Shown here: piece by piece, positions 12,701 to 21,233 of the stretch
Position numbering within the stretch: position 1 is the stretch's first letter
Layout of the letters: each line of letters opens with the position of its first letter
Source of the DNA: Catonia carolina
Lineage: Eukaryota; Arthropoda; Insecta; Hemiptera; Achilidae
NCBI GenBank assembly: GCA_035578175.1
Contig: JAQMRL010000001.1
Location: forward strand, 236,669,038-236,733,037
Length of the DNA stretch: 64,000 nucleotides
Reading direction: 5' to 3'
Translations under genes and position numbers: made by a program
Notes under the pieces: generated by a model
What the model was told of the DNA's origin: nothing
The model's input: the letters and a program-made list of their open reading frames with translations, nothing else
Databases searched by the model: none

Positions 12701-15700
12701 AAAATGTAGTAAAACCTTTATATTCTAAACAAAGAGAAAATGTTATTTACTTATTATATAATTAACTAATAACACTGATATAATACCAACCAAACTTTTT
12801 CCTGTTTTCCGTCCAAAATAATATTCAAGAGCAAGAGTTGGCTTCTCAATTTCATTTTTATCCAAAAACTTATTAATCAAAGTTGTTTTTCCCTGAATAA
12901 AACAAAATGATCAGAGCATATTACTACATAGGATCACTGTGTACCAAACAAAAAAAATTTATTTTTTAATTTCTAATTAACCACACTATACATCATATCA
13001 TAGTGAACTTGAAGATCTATGGAGTTAGCCACAGTATTGCAGAATTGCATTTTCCATATGCTACATATATCACCTTACTCGCACAAGCACACATACATTA
13101 AGATGACAGTTGTTGTTTAGGTCATCAGCCGAAAATCTGGTTTGAACCTCTAGAGCAGGGGTTCTCAAAGTGTACCAGGCGCTGACAAACATTACCAAGG
13201 GCGCCATGCCTCGGCATACACAATCATTTTCTTCTAAACGTTGTACCTTCTTATCTCCTTCTCTGGAGGAATCACCTGCGTAATGGACATGATGATGCAG
13301 CTTGTCATTAGCATTTTAGCAGAAGTTGAGGACGCAGAGCAGCTCATTGGCATTTCTATGAACTTAGCTTTAAAATCTAGATTCAAGTCTCAACCTTTGT
13401 TTGAGTTTAGGTGTAGCTTTGAAGTTTAGTACCTAATGGTAAGCAAAAAGGTACTTCTTGCTATGATTCTGTTTACTAGTTCTTACCTTTGTGAGTGTGG
13501 TTTTTCTGCTGTAGCTGTAATACAATGCAAATATAGAGCTAAACTTAATATTGAAAAAGAAATTTGTGCTGCTATATCTAAAATAATACCTCCACGATAC
13601 CATGAAGTAATCAAAGATAAACAGGCACATCCCTCTCATTAAGACAGAAAATTTAACTCATGTTTAGTTTTTTAGATATCAAGACTGGTTTTTCAAATGG
13701 AAATTTGTTTCTTCTGCGACATAGAAAGGTCTTAAATTCATATGTCTTCTGAGAATATAAAATACAAAGGTAATGTAAACAACAATTGTTAAATTTATAG
13801 TTAGAAATATAATTACAATTTTTGTACTGAACCAATGGTTGGTTCATAATAACAGCACCACCCGAAATATCTGTAAATCATGGAAGCCATGGATCTACAA
13901 AGTTTGAGAACTGCTGGTCTAGAGGCTTTTCTAAGGTGATTTACCATGTCTTCCTCACTGAGTGGAAAAGTATGCTTATTAGCATGCCAGGCCCTTTCAA
14001 AAGTATCTACTTTCCACCATGCAAATGACACCTACACTTCATTCACCACAAGGTCTAGCTGTATAATGACATTTATTACTCTCAGAGGGAATAACTGTGA
14101 CTTGTGTATTTTACACCTCTACCTCTTCTATTCTTAAATGTTCAGTCATACAATTAGCTGACTATGTGATCAGAAACAGAACTATTTTTTGTAGCCCTGA
14201 AACTAACAGATTGAGTGCACTCCACCTCTCTGTTATGTGCAGAAGATGGCAGTATGTTTATAAATGTGATTCCTCCAGCATCTCGACCACCAAAACAACC
14301 ACCTCTAAATCTGTCTCTTCCTCACCACCAAAACCTCTCAAAACCAACTCCAGGGCGCCCTTCACCACCACTCTCTCCACTAACCCTGCTATCACCATTC
14401 CTTGAGTCTGTACCAACTGGTTTAGCTTCATTACATCTCTTGCACTGTAGTTTACAAGTGAAATTTGTGTTGCCAAAGTCTAGATTTGTACATTTTGGGC
14501 ATTTTTCTATTTTATTATGGTGTTCCGTTGTAACTTTCGGAATTATTATAGGCGAAATAATTTTCGGAACTTTTACTAACTCCGCTCTCCTACTTCTGAT
14601 CATTGAAGAACACTCCTCTCAATCTTTAACAATTTCTGAGAAATTTGCCTTGTCATTTTTTCTATTGCTACCTTTTCTTCAAACATCCTACTACAGCTAT
14701 CTTTTCAAAAAGTTTTTCCTTGCATCTCTATTATAGATTCTTTTTTCAAATCTACCCTTCCACTTACTTCTTCGGCCATTGTTTTCCAAGTTACGTCAAG
14801 TCCTTAATTAACTCCAATATTTTCTTTTTATTGTAATTTACATTTATCCGTGTTTTCAACATAGATAAAATTCTGTGATGTTACATACTGTCATAAATAA
14901 TAGACTCTATTATTTGTTGTAACACTGCGCAAATCTCATTTGATTCTTCTGGAATGCAGAATTCTTTTGGGACTTGGATCCGAGCCATTCTTTTCTAAAT
15001 CTGCCAAGTGTAATATTCTATCGGCTTTCCACACACTAGTTAAAAGATCTTTTCCATCTAGAGTCTTCCTCAGTACATTCTTCTCAATGTAAATTTGGTT
15101 GACAGACATAATAATTTGTTAAATTTTACTTTGAAATTAAGTTAGGTTAGGTAAGGTATCTGTATTGTTGAGCATAACAAACTTGAATCAATAATCTATT
15201 AATCAAATACGGTAAATATTTATGTATATGTTAATAACGTATTTATTGTTTAAATGTTAGAAATTATTTGTAAAAAGTTTCAAGAAATAAAATTATACAA
15301 ACCAGTTATCACGAACAAAATTATGCAGAAATTAGATTTCCTGCACACATGTACCCTTTAAACATTTACCGATTCGGAATTTTCACATCATCATCATCAT
15401 CTTCAAATCGGTTTGAAGTAACTTTTATCTGTCTCTTCTCAAGCATTAGAGTATGCGTCATATTATTGTGAGCTTGAAGGTCTGTGGAGTTTTGGTATAG
15501 TATAGTTGAATCGCATTTGCCATGCGCTACATGAATTACTTTACCTTACTCACATACGCACATTAAAACCACAGTACATGTCTATAAATATGATAAGCTG
15601 ATGTATTATGCTGTTTAATTTCCAATTCACAATATAGTTTTTTCTACATATTGCGTGAAGTAACCTTACATTACTTTTACTTACCTGTATACATGACAAA

Positions 15701-17609
15701 GCTGGAAGATGAGGGGCAAGGTGGAGCTGTTAATGCTAGATACCGAAACTCACAATGATGCATCGCAGACTTTAATAAAAATACAATTTAATAAAATTTA
15801 AAACATATTAATTAAGTACTTACACCTCCCTTGCTTCCCACAATTAACAGTGTCCTTTCTTTCGCATCATTTTCTGATGGCTGAGAAGCACCTGGTTGTT
15901 TATTTAAAGATATTGCTATATCACGCAGACTCTGATTTCTGTATATGATATTAAAAATTTATTATATTAACATATTAAAATATTTACTGTAGAAAATAAT
16001 ATATTTAATTCATAATATTACTGAATTGGTTAAATTAGTCTCAATCAATTCCTTATTATTTATTAATATAAGAAAATTAGCAATTGCACCTGCAGACTTT
16101 TTTCGCCTAAGAGAGATTGTGCTAACATCGGGTTTGCAAACATCACTAGGTGAATAATAATGACTAATAAATAGTATACCACAAGGTAAGTTTTAGAACT
16201 GTATCTCATTTGGAAAATATAGAAATAATATTTATTTCTGTACAGTAGTAACTCCTTTTTACCACTTCAGCGGTTGAAATTGAATTGCTATAGATTGTAT
16301 GACTAAGAAAATATTCACACCAATTTTCAAAACTGTAACTCTTCAAGAAAGTATCAAAATAATATGTATTGCTGTAGGGTTGTCAACTCATTTTGATATC
16401 TTAGCTGAACATGATTGAAATGCAATGCTTTAACTTTTCTGTTCATACCCTAATGAACAAATTTGCTAAATTTCAGCTCTCTAAGTTAATAGAAAATTAC
16501 AGAATTAATAATGAGTGAGTGATCTGTGAAAACATGTTTATATTTTTTTTTTTAATTTTTCACATTAAAATTATTTTTTACTAGTAAAATACAAATTTAA
16601 AACAAAATAAGCACAGTACATGTTAATGGTTCAGTTACTGAACCTGACTCCTAAGTTTTGAAATTGTTTATACTGTACAAAAGGTATTTTAGAGTTCCAA
16701 AAGACACTTTAATTACTGTTGAAAGTATAAATAATCTATTTGAAAACAGAATAACAGTAAACACGTAGTTTAAATACAGAAATGGAGTGTCTAGAAGCAT
16801 AGGTAATAACCATATTAAATAAATCTTTTGTTACAAAGTCTTGTCATTTCTGAAACGGTTTACCAGATTAAACAACCAAAAATTACACCTGGTTTCATGA
16901 TTTGATAGGAAAAAGAGGCCTTTATAATGTAGATGATTGATATTGAATTTTTGTGTACAAATGGTACGTCCTCCACATACGTATTTATGTATATGCTCTC
17001 GCTCATTATTTCATTTCTTGGTACATACAAAGTTACATAACTCCACTATAATCTTCGGATTGCTCTATAAAAATAATCTCGGATATAAAACAAAAAATAA
17101 TCGTAAGTCTATGAAATTTTTTATAAAGGAACTCATTAAGAGGTTTGTCTTTTACTTTGGTATTATATAGTTTAAATGTTTCCGTATTACAATTTTCATT
17201 CCATATTATGTGCTCGATTACAGCACTGTATGTTTATTTTATAATTGATAAAGCCAAATAATCATTAATAATGACTGCCAGCTTTTCAACAGCACTATAA
17301 ATTAATAGTTTTACACTGACACAAAGATCAATAGTTTTAATCTTCACTTATTTTAGTAGATTGTACACAACACAGCACTTTAAAAAGCTGTAGATTGGTA
17401 TTTTATTAATTATTAGAGAAAAAGAGAGATAACTTATTCAATATCTACTTAAAAACACCCCAATTTTAATAAAGAAAAAACTGTGAATTAGGTACTTGTT
17501 CTTTCTTTTGTCAACTGTTGAAAGAATATAATATAACTTATTAAGAATAGGCAATATAACGAGTAAAATTTTATAGCAACAAACCAACCTACCCTTTATT
17601 AACAGACAT
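3659..17609 (-). CDS. DYNC2LI1: Cytoplasmic dynein 2 light intermediate chain 1 (D2LIC), eight coding exons, 3' end unresolved
   Basis: Coding segments, in order: 17609-17593, 15938-15824, 12892-12791, 11024-10767, 7986-7918, 7462-7305, 5987-5843, 3754-3659. All junctions are GT/AG with compatible phases, and together they give 320 codons; vertebrate D2LIC has about 350. Residues 40-47 form a Walker A loop (GSKGGGKT), followed by KPTLALEY, the family signature WELGGG (86-91), LLLDLT, and PFPLPLVIIGGKYD (171-184) in the place of a guanine-specificity motif. D2LIC binds the dynein-2 heavy chain and serves retrograde intraflagellar transport; in insects ciliated cells are chiefly sensory neurons (family knowledge). 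The final ~20-30 residues were not found. Introns carry REP1, REP2, SINE B, a hAT relic and LINE tails. No stop breaks any exon, so it is probably functional. Confidence 0.9.
4022..4408 (-). repeat. REP1 copy in DYNC2LI1 intron 7
   Basis: Near full-length, diverged from consensus, ending CTGTTACAGGCAAT. It abuts foldback MITE copy 2. Confidence 0.8.
4417..4773. mobile_element. Foldback MITE, copy 2
   Basis: Left end AATCCTATTGTAAAAAT and right end its reverse complement, followed inward by inverted GCTACAGCTGCTA / TAGCAGCTGTAAC. The centre holds the same inverted CATCATC / GATGAAG pair as copy 1. Confidence 0.65.
4857..5565 (-). repeat. REP2 copy in DYNC2LI1 intron 7
   Basis: Old copy running from AACCTAATTTTAATCATGAGTG to TTCCTATATTCATATAGGG. 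It retains both internal sub-repeats (GAAAATCACTAAT at about 4984 and 5158). Confidence 0.75.
5843..5987 (-). CDS. DYNC2LI1: DYNC2LI1 coding exon 7
   Basis: Encodes KTVIQDFNKPLLITPGADL..TSHFPQ (residues 241-288). The first base completes an ATG codon split with exon 6. Acceptor TTTACAG, donor GTAAGT. NKPL.IT.G matches the family. Confidence 0.9.
6065..6465 (-). pseudogene. LINE C-terminal tail fragment
   Basis: Across frameshifts the minus strand reads TNEEVFRRSG, then LKEHILRSEGLMKAIFGG and GERFQGRPLF, QIMKKVSC and a WKAA-like end. These are the usual C-terminal motifs of insect endonuclease-reverse-transcriptase LINEs (LxGHILRHEGLxKTI..GxRxRGRP). Several stops and frameshifts are present. 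It lies in DYNC2LI1 intron 6. Confidence 0.7.
7305..7462 (-). CDS. DYNC2LI1: DYNC2LI1 coding exon 6
   Basis: Encodes DFEPEKKRIVCRCLRFIAHT..NHHAFGTSS (residues 188-239) plus two bases of the next codon. Acceptor TTTTGAG, donor GTAAGT. LRF.AH and the .AFG motif are shared across D2LIC proteins. Confidence 0.93.
7918..7986 (-). CDS. DYNC2LI1: DYNC2LI1 coding exon 5
   Basis: A 23-codon exon encoding DVLRIDPFPLPLVIIGGKYD and three more residues (165-187). Acceptor TTATTTCAG, donor GTGAGA. IDPFP.PLVIIG.KYD is the most conserved stretch of the family. Confidence 0.95.
8385..8685 (-). repeat. SINE B, old copy in DYNC2LI1 intron 4
   Basis: Reads on the minus strand from the tRNA-like head (CCACTGGGTTGATCTAGTGG) to the tail CAATCTGTTCAATTT. 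Diverged but nearly complete. Confidence 0.75.
9440..9845 (-). pseudogene. LINE C-terminal tail fragment
   Basis: The minus strand reads ESSMLYGVKVWAL, EMILWRRCCKLTLLGRVRN, RQLLWSGHI and a WRQYAEN-like end, with stops between. This is the C-terminal zone of an insect LINE Pol. It lies in DYNC2LI1 intron 4 and is GC-rich against its surroundings. Confidence 0.72.
10238..10322 (-). repeat. Second copy of the LINE tail segment
   Basis: About 85 bp, nearly identical to 9748-9830 (TCTCCACTGCAAGCAGCC onwards), in the same orientation. Either a second LINE fragment or a local duplication. Confidence 0.75.
10342..10733 (+). repeat. REP1 copy beside the DYNC2LI1 exon 4 donor
   Basis: Full-length, ending CCTAAACAACAACA. 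Its tail lies 33 bp from the exon 4 splice donor, so it is antisense to the gene inside intron 4. Confidence 0.88.
10767..11024 (-). CDS. DYNC2LI1: DYNC2LI1 coding exon 4
   Basis: An 86-codon exon (residues 79-164) starting VKDICHIWELGGGTLF and ending KKVPQEHP. Acceptor TTGTTACAG, donor GTTAGT. WELGGG is diagnostic for dynein light intermediate chains. Without splicing the frame stays open for 45 further codons into the antisense REP1. Confidence 0.95.
11203..11840 (+). repeat. Moderate-copy repeat shared with the 19.2-20.3 kb transposon, carrying a GC-rich insert
   Basis: From TAAAGGCCAAGCCAATTGCTG to CTTACGAAAATCAGGCT it matches, in opposite orientation, 19485-19731. The two copies start at the same base. 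This copy has about 380 extra GC-rich bases (about 11288-11665) between two CCCTCCGA copies, which looks like an insertion with an 8-bp duplication. Lies in DYNC2LI1 intron 3. No protein recognised. Confidence 0.6.
12791..12892 (-). CDS. DYNC2LI1: DYNC2LI1 coding exon 3
   Basis: Encodes GKTTLINKFLDKNEIEKPTL and on to FGRKTGKSL (residues 45-78). It completes the Walker A lysine and threonine. Acceptor TTATTCAG, donor GTTGGT. Confidence 0.93.
12990..13105. repeat. Short dispersed repeat, copy 1
   Basis: Matches 15440-15580 (GTGAACTTGAAGATCTATGGAG against GTGAGCTTGAAGGTCTGTGGAG). Unclassified. Confidence 0.5.
13156..13916 (+). mobile_element. Internally deleted hAT transposon
   Basis: Terminal inverted repeats CAGGGGTTCTCAAAG (left) and CAGCAGTTCTCAAAC (right, reverse-complemented) match the hAT pattern. 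The flanking 8-bp duplication is CTCTAGAG / GTCTAGAG (one mismatch); 8 bp is the hAT length. At 761 bp it keeps only the C-terminal part of the transposase. Confidence 0.88.
13241..13642 (+). pseudogene. hAT transposase C-terminal (dimerisation) domain, degenerate
   Basis: One frame reads EVEDAEQLIGISMNLALKSR, an in-frame TAG at 13427-13429, then LLAMILFTSSYLCECGFSAV, CKYRAKLNIE and a QAHPSH end. YLCE.GFSA..I..KYR..L and the closing Q-HPSH are hallmarks of ZBED/Charlie-type hAT transposases. The N-terminal zinc finger and most of the catalytic core are gone, so it cannot encode an active enzyme. Confidence 0.85.
14258..15109 (-). pseudogene. Broken intronless copy of a RanBP2-type zinc-finger, Gly/Arg-rich protein gene
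   Basis: The clearest segment (14603-14322) reads KCPKCTNLDFGNTNF, then CKLQCKRCNEAKPVG. This resembles a RanBP2 zinc finger (GN.NF....C..C...KP), though one cysteine before the GN appears lost. A Gly/Arg/Ser-rich stretch follows (SGESGGEGRPGVGFERF), with CFGGRD in another frame. Upstream, short frames read MSVNQIYIEKNVLRK (from 15109) and MAEEVSGRVDLKKES (from about 14781), broken by stops and shifts. FUS/caz-like or ZRANB-like RNA-binding proteins share this zinc finger plus glycine-rich layout, but I cannot name the parent. It sits antisense-neutral inside DYNC2LI1 intron 2, next to REP1. Confidence 0.55.
15385..15585 (-). repeat. Short dispersed repeat, copy 2, with (GAT)n tail
   Basis: Shares its 5' two-thirds with 12990-13105. 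On the minus strand it ends in a (GAT)n run (ATCATCATCATCATC at 15386-15400), like a LINE or SINE tail. Confidence 0.5.
15824..15938 (-). CDS. DYNC2LI1: DYNC2LI1 coding exon 2
   Basis: Encodes NQSLRDIAISLNKQPGASQP onwards to LLIVGSKGG (residues 7-44). Acceptor ATATACAG, donor GTAAGT. It carries the first half of the Walker A loop; the loop is split by intron 2. Confidence 0.9.
16090..16880. repeat. Old repeat shared with about 49.6-49.86 kb
   Basis: GGGTTTGCAAACATCACTAGG and the following 120 bp align with GGGTTTACAAGCATAGATCGG at about 49710. Lies in DYNC2LI1 intron 1. No coding content seen. Confidence 0.45.
17593..17609 (-). CDS. DYNC2LI1: DYNC2LI1 coding exon 1 (start codon)
   Basis: ATG TCT GTT AAT AAA GG followed by donor GTAGGT. 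The two leftover bases plus the first base of exon 2 make a glycine codon, giving MSVNKG-NQSLRDIA. Chosen because phase and donor fit, and the resulting N-terminus has about the family's length before the P-loop. Another small upstream exon cannot be excluded. Confidence 0.55.
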
Positions 17610-17747
17610 TCGAAAATTTGAGAACTATCTGTAATAATAAACTTCTCAAGCTTTTCGAGTTAATAGTACGTACATCTGTTATCATTTATTGGTTATGTTT
17701 GTGTTTGTAAACGTAACCATAGGGACGGTTCGAAGCACAACGAATAC

Positions 17748-17757
17748 TAATATATAG
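17748..17757 (-). promoter_or_regulatory. Possible TATA element upstream of DYNC2LI1
   Basis: CTATATATTA on the minus strand, about 140 bp before the start codon. Its spacing would put transcription start near 17720. No initiator match was seen, so this is weak. Confidence 0.25.
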
Positions 17758-17759
17758 AG

Positions 17760-18985
17760 TGCACAGACTTTTTCCTAGCAAGGAATGCGGAAACAAATTA
17801 CTTTTCCTCGTTCAAGGTTCCTGCAGTACTAATAAACATCGCTGGACAGTTTAATTTCTTTAATTATATCATTCACATTATTACGTATGTCTCGTCTTTA
17901 TTTTTAATTAAACAATATGCTGACAAAGAGATTAAGTTTTGATAGAGTTTTATGGTACTAATACCTACTATAACACGCACCAGGGCGGGGCATTCGACAT
18001 CGACCGAAATAGAAATCGACTACATTCTTTGTTTGGCGGTTAATTCAAATACTACATGTACAACCTTTTATGAACTTTTCCCGTTACGAACCGCACCCTT
18101 TACCACTGTAGAGTATTGAAGCATAATCCAAAAAAAACTGGAATCGGCTTAGGCAAAAACCAATATCATTCTGAAATGCTTGGCGATGTTTTCAGCCTTA
18201 AATTATAAATTAACATCTGTTTAATGCATGTCTAATTAGTATAAATTAGTTACTAAAATTCAACGAATCGCCGAAAATTCATCAAAAACTGATATTTTAT
18301 TCTGACGGAATTAAATGAAACGTAAAATCTCATTTTTACCATTGATGTATCAATTGCACAGATATAATTAATTAATATTTAGAGATCCGTAACATAAAAT
18401 CAATATTGTTACTTAGACTATTTCTGTAAATGAATTAGCCGTTTTCAGTAGCCTATCTAAATTTCATCTTCACAAAATCTACGAAAACTAGAGTAATAGA
18501 ACTTTAAAAGCACGTCATGGTTTATACATTTTTGATATAATCTAACCCCAAGTCAGATATTACAAATTTCTTTTCACTACAGTAAGAGCAGGACTAACTT
18601 GCAGAATAGTTAATGAAACCATTTAAAATGTAGTATTAGATATTATTATACCCCACCTAACACACATACTTAAGAAAATTAGTAAGGCATTTAATAATAT
18701 AAAATATACCATTTTTTGGAGTCAGGTTGCTTGTTTTAACTTCTTAAAAAAGTAAACATTCAGTTCTGACGTATGGGTGAAAGATATTAGGGAAGTGAAT
18801 CTCAGTCAAACTGCAGCTTTGAACATAGTTACAGATAGAGCTTTGGATATCTGAAACTTTTTCCTTTAATTTAAGGCCGCTTTAGCAATTTAGTCATTAG
18901 TCACTACAGAAGATAAACAACCAGCGTCAGTTGGTTTTAGCATGTTTAAGTCATCCAAACAGTAGTCAGGAATCAAAATTATAAC
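17760..18985. other. Intergenic DNA upstream of DYNC2LI1
   Basis: AT-rich, with no convincing frame, RNA or repeat recognised. Confidence 0.5.
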
Positions 18986-19240
18986 CTTGTTGTTTAGTTC
19001 ATCAGCCAAAAGATTGGTTTGAACCTCTAAAAGGCTTCACTAACTAAAACGAGGAGTAAGGTGGTTCACCATTGCCTTCCTCAACGAGTAGAAAAATAGC
19101 CTATGCTTATCAGCATCCCAGGCTCTCCAAAAAGCATCTACTATCCACCCTGCAAATTACACCTTCACTTCATTCACCACAGTGTCTGGCTGTACAATGA
19201 TAAAATTCATTACTCTCAGAGGAAATAACTCTGGTATCTT

Positions 19241-20296
19241 GTAAGTTATAACCGCACTGCAGGAGGCAAGTGTCGAGACAAGATGGAAATGGCATCCGTA
19301 TGCTTCTTCCACCTAAACCAACACTTGTAATGTTATGGCGGTGGCCGCATTGAAGCCACCTAGCACTTTTTGAAACTGGATGACTTGCCAGGCGTGCATC
19401 CTAGCTAACCAATTTATCGGTTCAGTAGGTGTCGAGGCTGGTGTTATACTGTTTATTACCTGTTGGCTGTCTAGCCTGATTTTCGTAAGGAGAGCGCTGG
19501 GCAAAACGTGCGTCTGCATGAGTTTAGTCTTGTATGTACTGCAATAGTGCAGAGTATGTAATCAACAATGGAACAGCATGCCTACAAAATATAATGGGTG
19601 TTGTCAATTTTCAACAACACTCTGACTGTACATCTAACTGTAGGTCAGAGGGATATGCAGGGTTGAAGACAAGTATGCACATGTGTAACCCAGCACTCAC
19701 AGCAATTGGCTTGGCCTTTACTATGATTAATAATTTTTAAGTGACTGAGTAACATCTCTTTAAGAATATCGAATGTTTTACTTCTCATTCTCAAATACCC
19801 ACAAATTTATTATCATACAAACAAGTGTCTTTGTACAAGTGATAAAATTCACCGAAAACTTCCCTACTGGTATTAATATCATGTACTCACTCATTTAAAC
19901 AATTTTCACCTAATTTTAAATCTAAACTTTTTTACAAACATTAACTCCTCACACAAGTCTACAGATGACATCGTTGCTCCTGTCTGAACTCTGAACTGGA
20001 CTGTCTCAACTCTGGCTGGCCCATTGGCGTAGTGGTTAGTGCAACTGGCTTCTACACCAGGGTCTCGGGTTCGATTCCGAGTCAGGTCTGGCATTTTTTT
20101 ATCACTAACTTTCATTATCATCTTTATCCACCGTCTGCATTAGCAGAAATTGCAAAACAGTCAGACGTAAAAAAAAAAAAAAAAAAAAAAGAACTCGACT
20201 GAGCTAGTTGCAATGTCCCACCTCCCTTTTGTGGTCCGGTCATAATGAATCTTGCCTCTTCATCAACACTTGCCTCTTGCAGTGTGGCCATAGCCT
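19241..20296. mobile_element. Unclassified DNA transposon with ~35-bp imperfect inverted ends
   Basis: The left end reads TATAACCGCACTGCAGGAGG then CAAGTGTCGA. The right end, reverse-complemented, reads TATGGCCACACTGCAAGAGG then CAAGTGTTGA. It interrupts a REP1 copy. No transposase frame was recognised. A SINE C copy lies inside. Superfamily unknown. Confidence 0.6.
19997..20192 (+). repeat. SINE C, full copy with poly(A) tail
   Basis: tRNA-like head with box A (TGGCGTAGTGGTTAGTG) and box B (GGTTCGATTCC), a short body (CATTAGCAGAAATTGC) and about 23 adenines at 20168-20190. A Pol III retroposon, not a functional tRNA: body and tail continue past the tRNA part. Confidence 0.85.
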
Positions 20297-20424
20297 TCAC
20301 CTCTACCTTTTCTGTTCTTAAATGCTTCAGTCATATAATTGGCTGACCATGTAATAAGAAACAGAACTATTTTTTATAGCCCTGGACCTTAACCTTGTAA
20401 CCTTAACTCTACAAAAAATAAGCA

Positions 20425-20444
20425 CACACACACACACACACACA
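20425..20444. repeat. (CA)n microsatellite
   Basis: About ten CA units. Confidence 0.85.
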
Positions 20445-20982
20445 TAAATGATATTGTAATTAAGACCCCTATAGACTAATCAAAATCTCGAAATAGATGT
20501 TATGTAAAAATTTGAGTTTGCTGACATACATAAATATTTTAGTAGATATTGGAGAAAATAAGTTCACTTCAATGGAAAATGTAGTTAGTTATTAGCGAGA
20601 CAAAAACAAACTGCGTACAAATCGTTTATAAATATACGTAATCTGCGCTTTAATATATATGAATTTACAATTTATTTTACAGTGCAGTCGGTTACATTGA
20701 GTTGTGGTAAATCTATGAAGTTTTTGCTTTGATTAAATAACTACGTAGGCCTACTAATTTTATAAAAATAATATTTTTTAAGCCTACCGCCAGACAGATT
20801 GCGGTAGTATTATACCTTGGTGAAGTTATCAACCGCAGTGTAACAAAAACTGTTGGAATACAATGCTGAATGGCTCCGTGTAGTTTTAATTGATAATAAG
20901 GTTCGTCTTGCTTCCACGAGGTAGCAGCTCTTGTGATTTTATTTTCGTAGCGCAAGCGTAGGTGACATCCCAGTCTGTGAGA

Positions 20983-21227
20983 TCAGTTGGGTTACGGCGA
21001 GATTGTTGTTCGTTTGTGTTTCGTGGTTATAAAGTTGTTTTTATTAATATTGTTGTTTATTAATGATTATGTTTGATTCATTTTTTAAAATTAACCGTCA
21101 GATAATGTGTACTTACAGTGTATTTGAGGATTTTAGTGATCATCAACGCTGCTTTGATTTAAAATTTATGCAGTGATTGGCTCATACCTGTCTTGTGGAT
21201 TGCTGTTTTACACCTGCTTTTAACTAG
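20983..21227 (+). other. Candidate 5' UTR exon of an unidentified plus-strand gene
   Basis: An arthropod-type initiator (TCAGT, 20983-20987) begins a locally less AT-rich stretch that ends at TAACTAG followed by a strong donor GTGAGT (21228-21233). No start codon with a long frame lies inside. It could be the untranslated first exon of a gene whose coding part lies beyond the recognisable content. Inference only. Confidence 0.28.
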
Positions 21228-21233
21228 GTGAGT

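Larger units (their letters stand above)
13107..14241 (-). repeat. REP1 copy split by a hAT element
   Basis: REP1 sequence at 13107-13155 and 13917-14241, continuous once the hAT element at 13156-13916 is removed. Lies in DYNC2LI1 intron 2. Confidence 0.85.
18988..20388 (-). repeat. REP1 copy split by a TIR transposon
   Basis: REP1 parts at 18988-19240 and 20296-20388, in register apart from a few bases. The gap holds the transposon at 19241-20296. The outermost REP1 bases on the right are missing. Confidence 0.78.

Noticed and set aside
13436..13642. Small host gene with signal-peptide-like start
   Set aside because: It is the hAT transposase C-terminal end inside a bounded transposon.
14215..14736. 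173-codon plus-strand frame
   Set aside because: Antisense shadow of the RanBP2-zinc-finger retropseudogene.
20030..20095. tRNA gene (box A and B, good T-arm)
   Set aside because: Part of SINE C: continues into a shared body and poly(A) tail, and the anticodon arm is irregular.
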